64,000 nucleotides of DNA from NCBI RefSeq assembly GCF_029892785.1, contig NZ_JARXXA010000005.1:62001-126000 (forward strand). Direction: 5' to 3'. This DNA is from Parabacteroides sp. PH5-46 (lineage in GTDB: Bacteria; Bacteroidota; Bacteroidia; Bacteroidales; Tannerellaceae). The first letter of the stretch is position 1, and each line of letters begins with the position of its first letter. Below, piece by piece: positions 24,548 through 31,138 of this stretch. Made by a program: the position numbers and the translations under genes. The notes under the pieces are model-generated. The model did no database searches. It saw nothing but the letters and a program-made list of their open reading frames with translations, and was not told the origin of the DNA.

Positions 24548-25173
24548 AACACACCTTTTTGATGGAATCCATTATAGACTGTATTCACCTGTGATTCGCT
24601 AAGCTCATTCAGTTCTCCAACGTTGAAGCGTTTTAACACCTGATGCAGGGTGTCTATATTTTTAAACAAGTAGTTTGTAATCACTACGCGCCTCTCTGAT
24701 GGCTTTATTGCGGTCTTTTCTTCGTTGCTTGGCTGATTGTCTGCATCTTCTCCGGTCGCTATCTTGTAAGCGTTCAGAAGGGCGTATTTACGCGCATAGG
24801 TAGAAGCCTTCCCGAAGCCTTTATCTCCAGAATCCAGGCCGTGTCCGAATGATTCTATGTTTATTTGTATTTCCGGGTTATCCAGGTCTACAAACAGTGT
24901 GGTCAATTTGATTACAAAAGAATATTTGATACTTTCGTAGCCGTCTTTTGATACCGATCTGATAGTTTCTTGTGATATCAGTTCCTGTTTTTGAGGGATA
25001 GACATTAAACGATGCCGGCTTTCCGCTTCTTTTACCTTTTTCACGACTGATTTGTCTGATACAGCCCGGTAAGAACTCTTTCCCACGCCCACCTCCATAT
25101 CCTTTCCAATGGTCTTTATGTCGTTAGCGACAGCCTGTATCTTTTCAAAGAGGTTTAACTTTTTTGCTTCCAT
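24544..25173 (-). CDS. erf: ERF-family single-strand annealing protein
   Basis: 209 residues. The ERF signature GHGLDSGDKGFGKASTYARK, then YALLNAYKIATGEDAD, is clear at residues about 110-145, and SSYRAVSDKSVVKKVKEAE forms the N-terminal part. Such recombinases anneal complementary strands during phage recombination and genome circularization. The downstream exonuclease overlaps by 4 bases, the usual annealase/exonuclease pair. The C-terminal domain (VITNYLFKNIDTLHQVLKRF) may bind SSB or partners. Confidence 0.92.
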   Translation of the reverse strand: MEAKKLNLFEKIQAVANDIKTIGKDMEVGVGKSSYRAVSDKSVVKKVKEAESRHRLMSIPQKQELISQETIRSVSKDGYESIKYSFVIKLTTLFVDLDNPEIQINIESFGHGLDSGDKGFGKASTYARKYALLNAYKIATGEDADNQPSNEEKTAIKPSERRVVITNYLFKNIDTLHQVLKRFNVGELNELSESQVNTVYNGFHQKGVL

Positions 25174-25294
25174 TTTTACTTGATTTTTTGATTGGTTCTA
25201 CTATTATCAGTACCTTATTTCCTATAGGCTCTACCGTTACAAGAGATCGCTCTTTAGGCTTTAGATTCCTTAGTATGTTTCTTATGCTTACCAT
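25145..25294 (-). CDS. Small basic phage protein (49 aa)
   Basis: From ATG at 25294: MVSIRNILRNLKPKERSLVT, then beta-strand VEPIGNKVLIIVEPI, then a basic end KKSSKNGSKKVKPL. A longer start at 25342 exists but would overlap the upstream membrane protein. It overlaps the ERF gene start by 29 bases. The family is unknown; the compact size is similar to small regulators in this position. Confidence 0.5.
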   Translation of the reverse strand: MVSIRNILRNLKPKERSLVTVEPIGNKVLIIVEPIKKSSKNGSKKVKPL

Positions 25295-25479
25295 ACCTTT
25301 TCCCTGTAAGAAACTATTGCTAGGATAATCGACATGAAGCACATAAAGGCGTGAATCGGATTATAGAGTGATCCTATTAGGAAGATTATAGCCATAAGGG
25401 AAAAGGTCGCCGTAATGGCTATGTGCGTGCATGTCATAAAACGCAGCTTCCAGAGTTTATAGGGGCGTATTGTTTTCAT
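25288..25479 (-). CDS. Small membrane protein (two TM helices)
   Basis: 63 residues from ATG at 25479 (MKTIRPYKLWKLRFMTCTHI). Two hydrophobic segments: ITATFSLMAIIFLIGSLYN and HAFMCFMSIILAIVSY, with basic flanks. A longer start at 25521 would overlap the 79-residue gene upstream. Inner-membrane location expected. Function unknown. Confidence 0.6.
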   Translation of the reverse strand: MKTIRPYKLWKLRFMTCTHIAITATFSLMAIIFLIGSLYNPIHAFMCFMSIILAIVSYREKVW

Positions 25480-25490
25480 ACGTGCGTGTT

Positions 25491-25730
25491 TTAAGATGCT
25501 TTCTTTGTTAATCTGTAGCAAGCAAGTGTATTACATAGCTTTTCAATCATACTGTCATTTACTGTATCATCGAAATAGTCTATGTTTTCAAGGTATATTG
25601 CTTTTTCGCAATTCGGATCAATAACAGCAACCATAAGGACGTCTTCCTTTGTTACGATGTTAGTAGACAGCCCTAATCCTATGGCTACGAGCTGCAACTC
25701 TTGTACTTTTTTCAGATATTTAGTTTTCAT
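25491..25730 (-). CDS. Small hypothetical phage protein (79 aa)
   Basis: 79 residues, mixed alpha/beta (VQELQLVAIGLGLSTNIVTK, EDVLMVAVIDPNCEKAIYLE) with a helical C-terminus (SMIEKLCNTLACYRL). No signal or membrane segment. It lies 3 bases after the 72-residue gene. No family recognised. Confidence 0.6.
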   Translation of the reverse strand: MKTKYLKKVQELQLVAIGLGLSTNIVTKEDVLMVAVIDPNCEKAIYLENIDYFDDTVNDSMIEKLCNTLACYRLTKKAS

Positions 25731-25733
25731 GGA

Positions 25734-25952
25734 TTATAGATTGTATTCATGTTCTACTATGGCATATCTCATAGCCTCTTCTCTCGTATCGACATTGTAC
25801 GTAAGACACACAATGCTCTCAGGGGCGGATGTGATAAAAGCTATCTCTTCGCTTAGATCGCTTTCGGCTTCTCTTTGCTTGAGAGCTTTTAGGGCTTCCG
25901 ATCCCTCGTCTTCCTGGTCGAAACGGGTGAATATTTGGGATAAGGTTGTCAT
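25734..25952 (-). CDS. Small hypothetical phage protein (72 aa)
   Basis: 72 residues, acidic (FDQEDEGSEALKALKQREAE, SDLSEEIAFITSAPESIV). It overlaps the excisionase-like gene by 4 bases at its start. Acidic small proteins in early operons can be anti-restriction or anti-repressor factors, but nothing here shows it. Confidence 0.6.
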   Translation of the reverse strand: MTTLSQIFTRFDQEDEGSEALKALKQREAESDLSEEIAFITSAPESIVCLTYNVDTREEAMRYAIVEHEYNL

Positions 25953-26134
25953 GCGAGATTTACTTTGATTGATTCTAGGTAGTTAATTATCGTTTCCTCT
26001 TTAAATAAGGCAACCGTTCCTCTTTTATAGTCGTAAGCCAGATCACCCCGCAGTATTATCCTATCTATCTCGGATCGGCTGCATTTGATAATGCGGCAAA
26101 CCTCTTTCTTTGTATATAGCACCGGGAGTTCCAT
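25949..26134 (-). CDS. Excisionase-like helix-turn-helix protein
   Basis: 61 residues: LYTKKEVCRIIKCSRSEIDR, then IILRGDLAYDYKRGTVALFK and EETIINYLESIK. This is a winged-helix of the MerR/excisionase (HTH_17) type: helix, turn, recognition helix, then a beta wing with R-G. As the second gene of the early operon it could be excisionase or an early regulator. Without the integrase in view this remains open. Confidence 0.75.
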   Translation of the reverse strand: MELPVLYTKKEVCRIIKCSRSEIDRIILRGDLAYDYKRGTVALFKEETIINYLESIKVNLA

Positions 26135-26139
26135 ATCGC

Positions 26140-26349
26140 TTATTTAATCCGGGTTACTTTCATTTCATCAATAAGTCCTACTTCGGTAGGCTTAAACAAA
26201 TACCCTTCTTGGTTTAAGTATCTGGCTATTGACCTGATATTGTTTGCCTTAATATCCTTCGTTTTGAAAATTACAGACTCTCCAGGCTTGATATTCAGTA
26301 GAGTTCCCTTTACATCAACTTTTGTTATCAATTTTGCTTTTGTTGCCAT
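26140..26349 (-). CDS. First gene of the leftward operon, small protein
   Basis: 69 residues from ATG at 26347-26349 (MATKAKLITKVDVKGTLLNI). A longer start at 26427 would begin inside the promoter. Beta-hairpin GESVIFKTKDIKANNIRSIA and helix RYLNQEGYLFKPTEVG, then VTRIK, look like a small DNA-binding fold (AbrB-like or Cro-like in size). As the promoter-proximal gene facing two repressors it is the natural Cro candidate, but no diagnostic motif is seen. Confidence 0.6.
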   Translation of the reverse strand: MATKAKLITKVDVKGTLLNIKPGESVIFKTKDIKANNIRSIARYLNQEGYLFKPTEVGLIDEMKVTRIK

Positions 26350-26416
26350 AGTTTTATTATATTTACATTTTGTATTTTGTTTATGAAAAACAACGTTTGT
26401 TGCGATTATCATAATG

Positions 26417-26447
26417 CAAATATACAAACTGTTTGTGTTTATACAAA
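26417..26447 (-). promoter_or_regulatory. Leftward early promoter (Bacteroidales type)
   Basis: On the minus strand: -33 box TTTG (26444-26447), spacer 19 bases, -7 box TATATTTG (26417-26424). Both boxes and spacing match the Bacteroidales consensus exactly. It would start transcription near 26410, upstream of the 69-residue gene, and drive the early (and perhaps whole leftward) operon. Palindromic operators overlap it. Confidence 0.8.
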
Positions 26448-26455
26448 CTATTTGC
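26424..26455. promoter_or_regulatory. Two palindromic operator sites over the early promoter
   Basis: Site 1, ACAAACTGTTTGT at 26424-26436, is a perfect 13-bp palindrome. Site 2, ACAAACTATTTGC at 26443-26455, is a degenerate copy 19 bp away. Site 1 lies in the spacer beside the -7 box; site 2 covers the -33 box. A third partial copy (ACAAACTATTTAC) lies at 28226-28238 before the first repressor. These are likely CI-type repressor sites. Confidence 0.7.
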
Positions 26456-26533
26456 TAACTGTATTTTGATTTTCGTGTTATTTATACTTATTCTAAATAA
26501 TAAATCGTATATATGATTTTAAATCAATTGATT

Positions 26534-27043
26534 ATGGGAAATGTTGAGTCTTTATTCAAAGAAGAAGATATTCAGGTCTTAGACTATATACTTGATAGGT
26601 TGAAAGATAATAAGACCGTAGAGGCTGACGATCTTATTTCGGGAGGTATGCTTCCTAAAACAATAAAGCTGAGTGAGGCGTATAAGGAACTTGAAAGACA
26701 CGCGCCTGCGATCATAAAATATTGCGGTCTATACCATAAATTCAATGTTGCTGGCGGTCATTTCTATAGCGACGAAAGGACGGTTTCTTTTTGGGATAAC
26801 GGAGGATTTGAGATTGAATACAAAAGATCAAAAGAAAGAAGGGAAAAGGACGAAGAAAGAGAAAGCCTGAAAATGGAGATTGACAGGCTTACGAAGCTGA
26901 ATTTGGAAAAAGATAATGAAGCAAAGGATTATCAGAAGATGATAAGGTATCAAAAATCTATAATAAGGTATCGTGACCTCATTATAGCCGTATTGTTTAT
27001 AATAAGCCTTGTTCTTTCAATCTTTCTGTTCTTTTGGAAATAA
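26534..27043 (+). CDS. C-tail-anchored coiled-coil protein in the immunity region
   Basis: 169 residues from ATG at 26534 (MGNVESLFKEEDIQVLDYIL); an ATG at 26513 adds 7 residues. Residues about 90-135 are a charged coiled coil (KERREKDEERESLKMEIDRL). The extreme C-terminus is a membrane anchor (IIAVLFIISLVLSIFLFFW). It is read rightward away from the early promoter and lies apart from the lytic genes, so it may be expressed in the lysogen. Superinfection exclusion is one possibility; no family is recognised. Confidence 0.65.
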   Translation: MGNVESLFKEEDIQVLDYILDRLKDNKTVEADDLISGGMLPKTIKLSEAYKELERHAPAIIKYCGLYHKFNVAGGHFYSDERTVSFWDNGGFEIEYKRSKERREKDEERESLKMEIDRLTKLNLEKDNEAKDYQKMIRYQKSIIRYRDLIIAVLFIISLVLSIFLFFWK

Positions 27044-27295
27044 TTCGTCTATGCTGTTAAACATTATGACTCGCGAGTCATCAGCGCATGAATTGTTTCC
27101 ATTGCGTAGCGCGTGTTCATTAACATTTCCTATAATCAAATTATTGGACAGCATATATTCCCCAAGATAAAGGCAGATATCTCTCGCTAAATCCCTTTTG
27201 GATAGATCATTTTCGTTGACAGCGAGAGCTATTAAGATAATCTCTTCCGGCTGCGGGATTGCTTTGTTTCCATCACGATAAGGTAGTTTTAACAT
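27017..27295 (-). CDS. Small hypothetical phage protein (92 aa)
   Basis: 92 residues: MLKLPYRDGNKAIPQPEEII, then a helical body (DLARDICLYLGEYMLSN) and acidic C-terminus. Its 3' end overlaps the opposite-strand tail-anchored gene by 27 bases. Composition fits a real gene. Function unknown. Confidence 0.55.
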   Translation of the reverse strand: MLKLPYRDGNKAIPQPEEIILIALAVNENDLSKRDLARDICLYLGEYMLSNNLIIGNVNEHALRNGNNSCADDSRVIMFNSIDELFPKEQKD

Positions 27296-27343
27296 GATTG
27301 TAAATTTAAAATGTGATTAATATATGACAATATTCAAAAAACA

Positions 27344-27658
27344 TCATTCATCTGGAGAGTCTCGTTGCAGTTTAGATAAACATTCGCAAAGAGATAAATA
27401 CAATGCATCCTTTGTTTTAGAGATAAACTTTTCAGCGTCCTGTTCAATTAATTCTTTTACGCGTTTCTTTATATGTGGAGATATTTTAAAATTAGGATCA
27501 GGTTTAACAAATCCCTCCCCCTTTATAAAATTGTATATTTGAATGGCTTCATTAGTTATGCCAATGGGCTCGCTTGGATGTATGCTTGCGTACTTTACGC
27601 ATCGCTCCCTGAGCCTACGCTCCCTGTGCAGATTTATTTTTTTGATTAGTGATTTCAT
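27344..27658 (-). CDS. Small hypothetical phage protein (104 aa)
   Basis: 104 residues. Very basic N-terminus (LIKKINLHRERRLRERCVKY), followed by ASIHPSEPIGITNEAIQIYN, a pattern seen in small proteins of Bacteroidales phage immunity regions. The C-terminal half is helical (IKKRVKELIEQDAEKF). It might bind nucleic acid. No domain name. Confidence 0.6.
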   Translation of the reverse strand: MKSLIKKINLHRERRLRERCVKYASIHPSEPIGITNEAIQIYNFIKGEGFVKPDPNFKISPHIKKRVKELIEQDAEKFISKTKDALYLSLCECLSKLQRDSPDE

Positions 27659-27682
27659 AACAAAAATTTAATATTAATATGT

Positions 27683-27931
27683 ATGGAAAATGAACTATTA
27701 TTAAAACAATTTCGCGAGTTTTGCGAATCCATTAAAACTCTTTCTGATTCAAACTCTGATAGCATAAAAGGGCTAATAGAGCATTTTGAGAACAAAAGGA
27801 CAGATTCGTTCATCATAAAAGAAAAGATCGTTCCAGAAATCAATAGGCTCATATCTGAATACGATGGTGATAACTCCTGGCTGAAAGACGAATTGCTTAA
27901 AATAGAACGGGAGGTATTCTTTGGATCATGA
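27683..27931 (+). CDS. Small helical protein (82 aa)
   Basis: 82 residues, almost fully helical and acidic (MENELLLKQFREFCESIKTL ... KIVPEINRLISEYDGDNSWL). Flanked by minus-strand genes on both sides and ends 6 bases into the convergent 60-residue gene. Another frame on the opposite strand (27655-27852) is a shadow. Function unknown. Confidence 0.55.
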   Translation: MENELLLKQFREFCESIKTLSDSNSDSIKGLIEHFENKRTDSFIIKEKIVPEINRLISEYDGDNSWLKDELLKIEREVFFGS

Positions 27932-28108
27932 CTTATCTCCTGCCTCTAATTCGCCTTTAAGTAATTGAATACTCAACTGGTTTATTTCCTCTATGGCGCT
28001 TATCAAATTTTTGCAGCACTCTGATGCTTTCTCCAGCCTGCTGTCATAATAATTTAAATTATTGATAAATTCCTGGGAAATGTAATTTTTGTTTTCTGAT
28101 TGTCCCAT
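27926..28108 (-). CDS. Small hypothetical phage protein (60 aa)
   Basis: 60 residues: MGQSENKNYISQEFINNLNY, then helical YDSRLEKASECCKNLISAIE, with a short acidic tail. It could be driven from the minus-strand TATATTTG (28219-28226) found in the duplicated leader. Function unknown. Confidence 0.5.
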   Translation of the reverse strand: MGQSENKNYISQEFINNLNYYDSRLEKASECCKNLISAIEEINQLSIQLLKGELEAGDKS

Positions 28109-28123
28109 AACATAATATATAAA

Positions 28124-28163
28124 GAAAGCCAGCCATACGTATAGGGGCGTACAACCGGCTTTC
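28124..28163. promoter_or_regulatory. Hairpin between the divergent 60-aa gene and repressor 1
   Basis: GAAAGCC (28124-28130) pairs with GGCTTTC (28157-28163); the inner part CATACGTAT ... GCGTAC can extend the stem. It would lie in the 5' leader of either divergent transcript. No T run, so not an obvious terminator. Confidence 0.4.
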
Positions 28164-28184
28164 AGATTAAAAATATAATATTAC

Positions 28185-28226
28185 AAGTACTAACAATGTC
28201 GTGCGCCCTATCGCATCGCAAATATA
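28185..28226 (+). repeat. 42-bp direct repeat, copy 1 (leader of repressor 1)
   Basis: Bases 28185-28226 are identical to 28993-29034, starting AAGTACTAACAATGTCG and ending GCATCGCAAATATA. It contains an ATG in frame with the downstream repressor (giving MSCALSHRKY) but the family-like start is 48 bases later. On the minus strand it ends in TATATTTG, a good -7 box. Confidence 0.9.
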
Positions 28227-28243
28227 CAAACTATTTACAAACC

Positions 28244-28966
28244 ATGCAGCCATACGAAAGAATTATTAAAGTAATGGATTATTTCGGATTGAACAAAAAC
28301 AGCTTTAGCGAAGCTATCGGAATATCAAACAACGTTACTATTGGAAGGATTATTAACGAAAAAAGGAGTCCGAGCAGGTCGACTTTGGAGAAAATCGTTA
28401 AAAGATTCCCTGAAATAAGTTATGATTGGCTTCTAACAGGGAAAGACCCTATGTTAAAAAGCTCATCACAGTCCAGCGAAAATCTTCTTACGCCAGTCAA
28501 GCCTGCGAAAGTTATACCGCTTTATGATGATGCAATGACTATTGGTGGAGCAAACGACTATGTGGCTGAAACGGGATCCGCTTACGCTCCTACTGAGTAC
28601 ATAGATGCTGGAGATTGGTTTAGAGATGCTACATCTGCTATTAGGCATTATGGAGACAGCATGATCGAATATCCTCCGGGGTGTATTCTTGCCTTAAAAG
28701 AAGTGCAAGATCGTAGACTGATAATACCAGGCAGGGATTACGTAATAGAGACAAGTGAATATCGGGTGACGAAACGTGTTCAGAAAGGAAAGGACACTGA
28801 GCATATCGCAGCGTATAGTACAAATATGGAAACATACCCGGACGGAAGACAAATACACGAGCCGTTTGATATTCCATACAAGTCTATAACGCATATATCT
28901 TTAGTTCTTGGGTATGTGGTAAAGGCGAATGGCGGAACTATGGTTTATAGTAAAGGGAAGGAGTGA
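28244..28966 (+). CDS. Phage repressor 1 (HTH plus S24 peptidase-like domain)
   Basis: 240 residues from ATG at 28244 (MQPYERIIKVMDYFGLNKNS). N-terminal HTH_3-like domain: FGLNKNSFSEAIGISNNVTI, then GRIINEKRSPSRSTLEKI. The C-domain resembles S24/LexA-type: IRHYGDSMIEYPPGCILALK has the G-D-S-M core with the catalytic Ser, and the later partner Lys is not obvious (ALKEVQDRRLIIPGRDYVIE). It would keep the lysogen silent and bind the palindromes at 26424-26455 and 28226-28238. The in-frame ATG at 28196 would give 16 extra residues from the repeat. Confidence 0.85.
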   Translation: MQPYERIIKVMDYFGLNKNSFSEAIGISNNVTIGRIINEKRSPSRSTLEKIVKRFPEISYDWLLTGKDPMLKSSSQSSENLLTPVKPAKVIPLYDDAMTIGGANDYVAETGSAYAPTEYIDAGDWFRDATSAIRHYGDSMIEYPPGCILALKEVQDRRLIIPGRDYVIETSEYRVTKRVQKGKDTEHIAAYSTNMETYPDGRQIHEPFDIPYKSITHISLVLGYVVKANGGTMVYSKGKE

Positions 28967-28992
28967 TACCTAATTTTAAATACAAAGTACTA

Positions 28993-29034
28993 AAGTACTA
29001 ACAATGTCGTGCGCCCTATCGCATCGCAAATATA
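28993..29034 (+). repeat. 42-bp direct repeat, copy 2 (leader of repressor 2)
   Basis: Exact copy of 28185-28226, 808 bp downstream. A partial extra AAAGTACTAA precedes it at 28984. It again provides an in-frame ATG (29004) ahead of the real repressor start (29055). The sequence after it (AGAATTATAATTC) is unlike copy 1, so the third operator is absent. Confidence 0.9.
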
Positions 29035-29054
29035 AGAATTATAATTCTAACATC

Positions 29055-29693
29055 ATGGATACAATAGACAGAATTAAAAAATATATTTCCGAAAAGGGAA
29101 TATCAGAAAATGACTTTGCCTCTAAACTTGGTATTTTGCAAAGATCGGTGAATTATTATCTCAAAAGAACACAGAAGCCCAGCTTTGAGTTTATTGAAAA
29201 AACAATTAGTGTTTTTAATGTTAATCCCAACTGGCTACTAACTGGTGAAGGCGAAATGGAAAAATCCGAAATAAAAGCCGATTACTCGGACTTTAGAAAG
29301 AACGGATACACCCCTTACTATTCTGAACTATTAGTTAGTGCTGGGGATTACGATCTGGCTGCGATAGAGCAAAAGGAAGAGCCGAGCAGTTATTTAAAAA
29401 TCCCTGGTGTTGTGGCTAATTATTGGTTTCCTATAATCGGATGCAGCATGGAGCCTAAGATATTTCCGGGCGATACAATCGGGGCTGTGCTTATGGAGAA
29501 ATGGGATAGAGTAGAGCCGGATAAAACATATTTGGTGATAACAAGGGATCAGAGAATGGTAAAACATCTTGTAGTAGACGAAGAAAGCACGGACTTCCTT
29601 TGGGCTGTTTCGGAGAACTACCCGAAGTTTAAGGTTTACAAAGATGAAATACTAAGGATATTCCGTGTTGTTTGGGCGGGGAGATTGGTTTGA
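29055..29693 (+). CDS. Phage repressor 2 (HTH plus S24 LexA-like peptidase domain)
   Basis: 212 residues from ATG at 29055 (MDTIDRIKKYISEKGISEND). HTH domain: ISENDFASKLGILQRSVNYY, then LKRTQKPSFEFIEKTISVF. S24 domain: NYWFPIIGCSMEPKIFPGDT has the G-C-S-M-x-P core with catalytic Ser, and ITRDQRMVKHLVVDEES gives the candidate Lys. RecA-stimulated self-cleavage is therefore plausible. It is related to repressor 1 in layout but much diverged in sequence. Together the two may form a two-level lysogeny switch. Confidence 0.85.
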   Translation: MDTIDRIKKYISEKGISENDFASKLGILQRSVNYYLKRTQKPSFEFIEKTISVFNVNPNWLLTGEGEMEKSEIKADYSDFRKNGYTPYYSELLVSAGDYDLAAIEQKEEPSSYLKIPGVVANYWFPIIGCSMEPKIFPGDTIGAVLMEKWDRVEPDKTYLVITRDQRMVKHLVVDEESTDFLWAVSENYPKFKVYKDEILRIFRVVWAGRLV

Positions 29694-29714
29694 TAACTTA
29701 ATATACTAATTAAT

Positions 29715-30050
29715 ATGATGCCAACAGATATTATTATCGCAACTTGGATAGGCTTATCCATAGGGATAGGTATTTTAGGAATAAATAAAGAATGTGGCTT
29801 TTGGCTTTCTTTTTTCTGTTCTTTGTTTTTTTCTCCTTTCATTGGTGCTTTATATGTTTTGATTTCAGAAAAAGAGTCGGATATTGATATGAAAAATACA
29901 ATCTCCCAAATGGCTGACATGTCCATACTGAAGGATGCCAGCGATATGCTTATGGATGACACCATAACGCAAGATGAATTTGATGAGATAAAGGCTAAAA
30001 TACTTCGCAAGAAAGAGGCGAGAATTATTGATCCTGTGAGGAAAAATTGA
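29715..30050 (+). CDS. SHOCT-domain membrane protein
   Basis: 111 residues. Two hydrophobic segments (IIIATWIGLSIGIGILGI and GFWLSFFCSLFFSPFIGALY) anchor it in the inner membrane. The C-terminal LKDASDMLMDDTITQDEFDE, then IKAKIL, is a typical SHOCT domain (L-x-x-L-x-x-x-G/D-x-I-T-x-x-E-F-x-x-x-K). Such proteins are often accessory cargo in prophages. Role unknown. Confidence 0.75.
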   Translation: MMPTDIIIATWIGLSIGIGILGINKECGFWLSFFCSLFFSPFIGALYVLISEKESDIDMKNTISQMADMSILKDASDMLMDDTITQDEFDEIKAKILRKKEARIIDPVRKN

Positions 30051-30102
30051 ATAATTCGGCATTTTATACTGTTTGCATTTTGCCAATCATTTCGCAAATT
30101 AT

Positions 30103-30132
30103 TTTGTTTGAGTACTTTTTCCACTATATTTG
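30103..30132 (+). promoter_or_regulatory. Predicted promoter for the 30227-31109 gene pair
   Basis: -33 box TTTG (30103-30106), spacer 18 bases, -7 box TATATTTG (30125-30132). One base short of the usual 19-21 spacing. A second -7-like TATCTTTG at 30161-30168 lacks a good -33 partner. The expected transcript would begin near 30139 and run into the AGGAGG ribosome site at 30213-30218. Confidence 0.6.
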
Positions 30133-30226
30133 TATTCGTAAAAGGCATAAAACTAACTTATATCTTTGTTAAAGGCGTGAACATTTCAATCTTTTCTATG
30201 TTTTATGAGTATAGGAGGTTGTGATC

Positions 30227-30697
30227 ATGGCTAGGAAAAAGAAAATCGCAATGGACAAAACAAGAGTTACTGGCAAAACTGCCAAGAAGGCGACAACAGA
30301 GCGGTATGTGAAGGAAAATTCTTTCTCGGCAGATCAGCTAATTGACGCATGGTCTAAAGGAATACAGCAAGGAAGCGGCATTCCTAACATGTTCAACGAG
30401 GCCTTCTCTTTATTAATGAGTTCTACAAGCATAATCGTTGATTTTTATAATAAAAATCTGACAAAAGCAGATTGCTCCTCATTATTCATGAGGGTTCTTC
30501 CTTGTAAGGTTAATTTCATAGCGGCAATCAGTAAGGATTTATACTTTGACGACGAAAGGAGCAAGCCCATCTATCTAGCGTCTGCTAAAATAACACAGCA
30601 AAATCCCGCAATATCAATATCGTTTATGCCATATACGGATGATAAATCGATTAATATTGCCAGCCTGAATGCTGATGATTATGTCAAAATAATGTAA
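30227..30697 (+). CDS. Unknown cargo protein paired with HEPN-like gene
   Basis: 156 residues from ATG at 30227; AGGAGG lies 8 bases upstream, so this start is preferred over GTG at 30221. Strong Shine-Dalgarno use is unusual in Bacteroidales. The N-terminus is basic (MARKKKIAMDKTRVTGKTAK, KATTERY). The rest is mixed alpha/beta (FSADQLIDAWSKGIQQGSGI; LTKADCSSLFMRVLPCKVNF). The next gene starts 7 bases downstream, so they form a two-gene unit. No family recognised. Confidence 0.65.
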   Translation: MARKKKIAMDKTRVTGKTAKKATTERYVKENSFSADQLIDAWSKGIQQGSGIPNMFNEAFSLLMSSTSIIVDFYNKNLTKADCSSLFMRVLPCKVNFIAAISKDLYFDDERSKPIYLASAKITQQNPAISISFMPYTDDKSINIASLNADDYVKIM

Positions 30698-30704
30698 TTC
30701 GTCT

Positions 30705-31109
30705 ATGGGAAAGAAGAACCACGTTGAACACGCCGCCCATAACGAGAAGGTATGTAATTATTTAAAAAAAAGCCCACAATACTCAGACTGGGTCATTACT
30801 GTCGCGTTTTACTCCGCAATGCACTATATAAGACATTTGATAGTTCCTCAAAAAATAGAAGGTTCTACTTATAATGATTTTGAGGAAATTTTCAAATTAA
30901 AAAAATCACCTGGAGATGGAAGGCATGGGTTCCAAAAGACATACGTAGCTATCCATCATATGGATATTTACCACGATTACAGCAAACTACATGAAATGTC
31001 TGAATTTTCACGGTACCATACATATGAATACACGAGAGAAGATTCTAAGAAAGCATGCGAATACCTTGAAAATATTAAAATTTACACAAAAGAAAAAAAG
31101 GTTTTTTGA
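30705..31109 (+). CDS. HEPN-like protein
   Basis: 134 residues, all helical. NHVEHAAHNEKVCNYLKKSP, then DWVITVAFYSAMHYIRHLI, and a late HEMSEFSRYHTYEY match the pattern of a HEPN-type family (N-terminal helix with N-E-x-x, W-x-V-T-V-A-F-Y-x-A-x-H, final S-x-x-R-Y). HEPN proteins are often RNases in toxin-antitoxin or phage defence systems, usually with an R-x4-6-H motif. A clear R-x4-6-H is not present; HxxR-type residues are. It directly follows the unknown 156-residue gene. Defence or TA role is plausible. Confidence 0.6.
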   Translation: MGKKNHVEHAAHNEKVCNYLKKSPQYSDWVITVAFYSAMHYIRHLIVPQKIEGSTYNDFEEIFKLKKSPGDGRHGFQKTYVAIHHMDIYHDYSKLHEMSEFSRYHTYEYTREDSKKACEYLENIKIYTKEKKVF

Positions 31110-31138
31110 ATCGTCTTTGTTTACAAAAAAACTAACCA

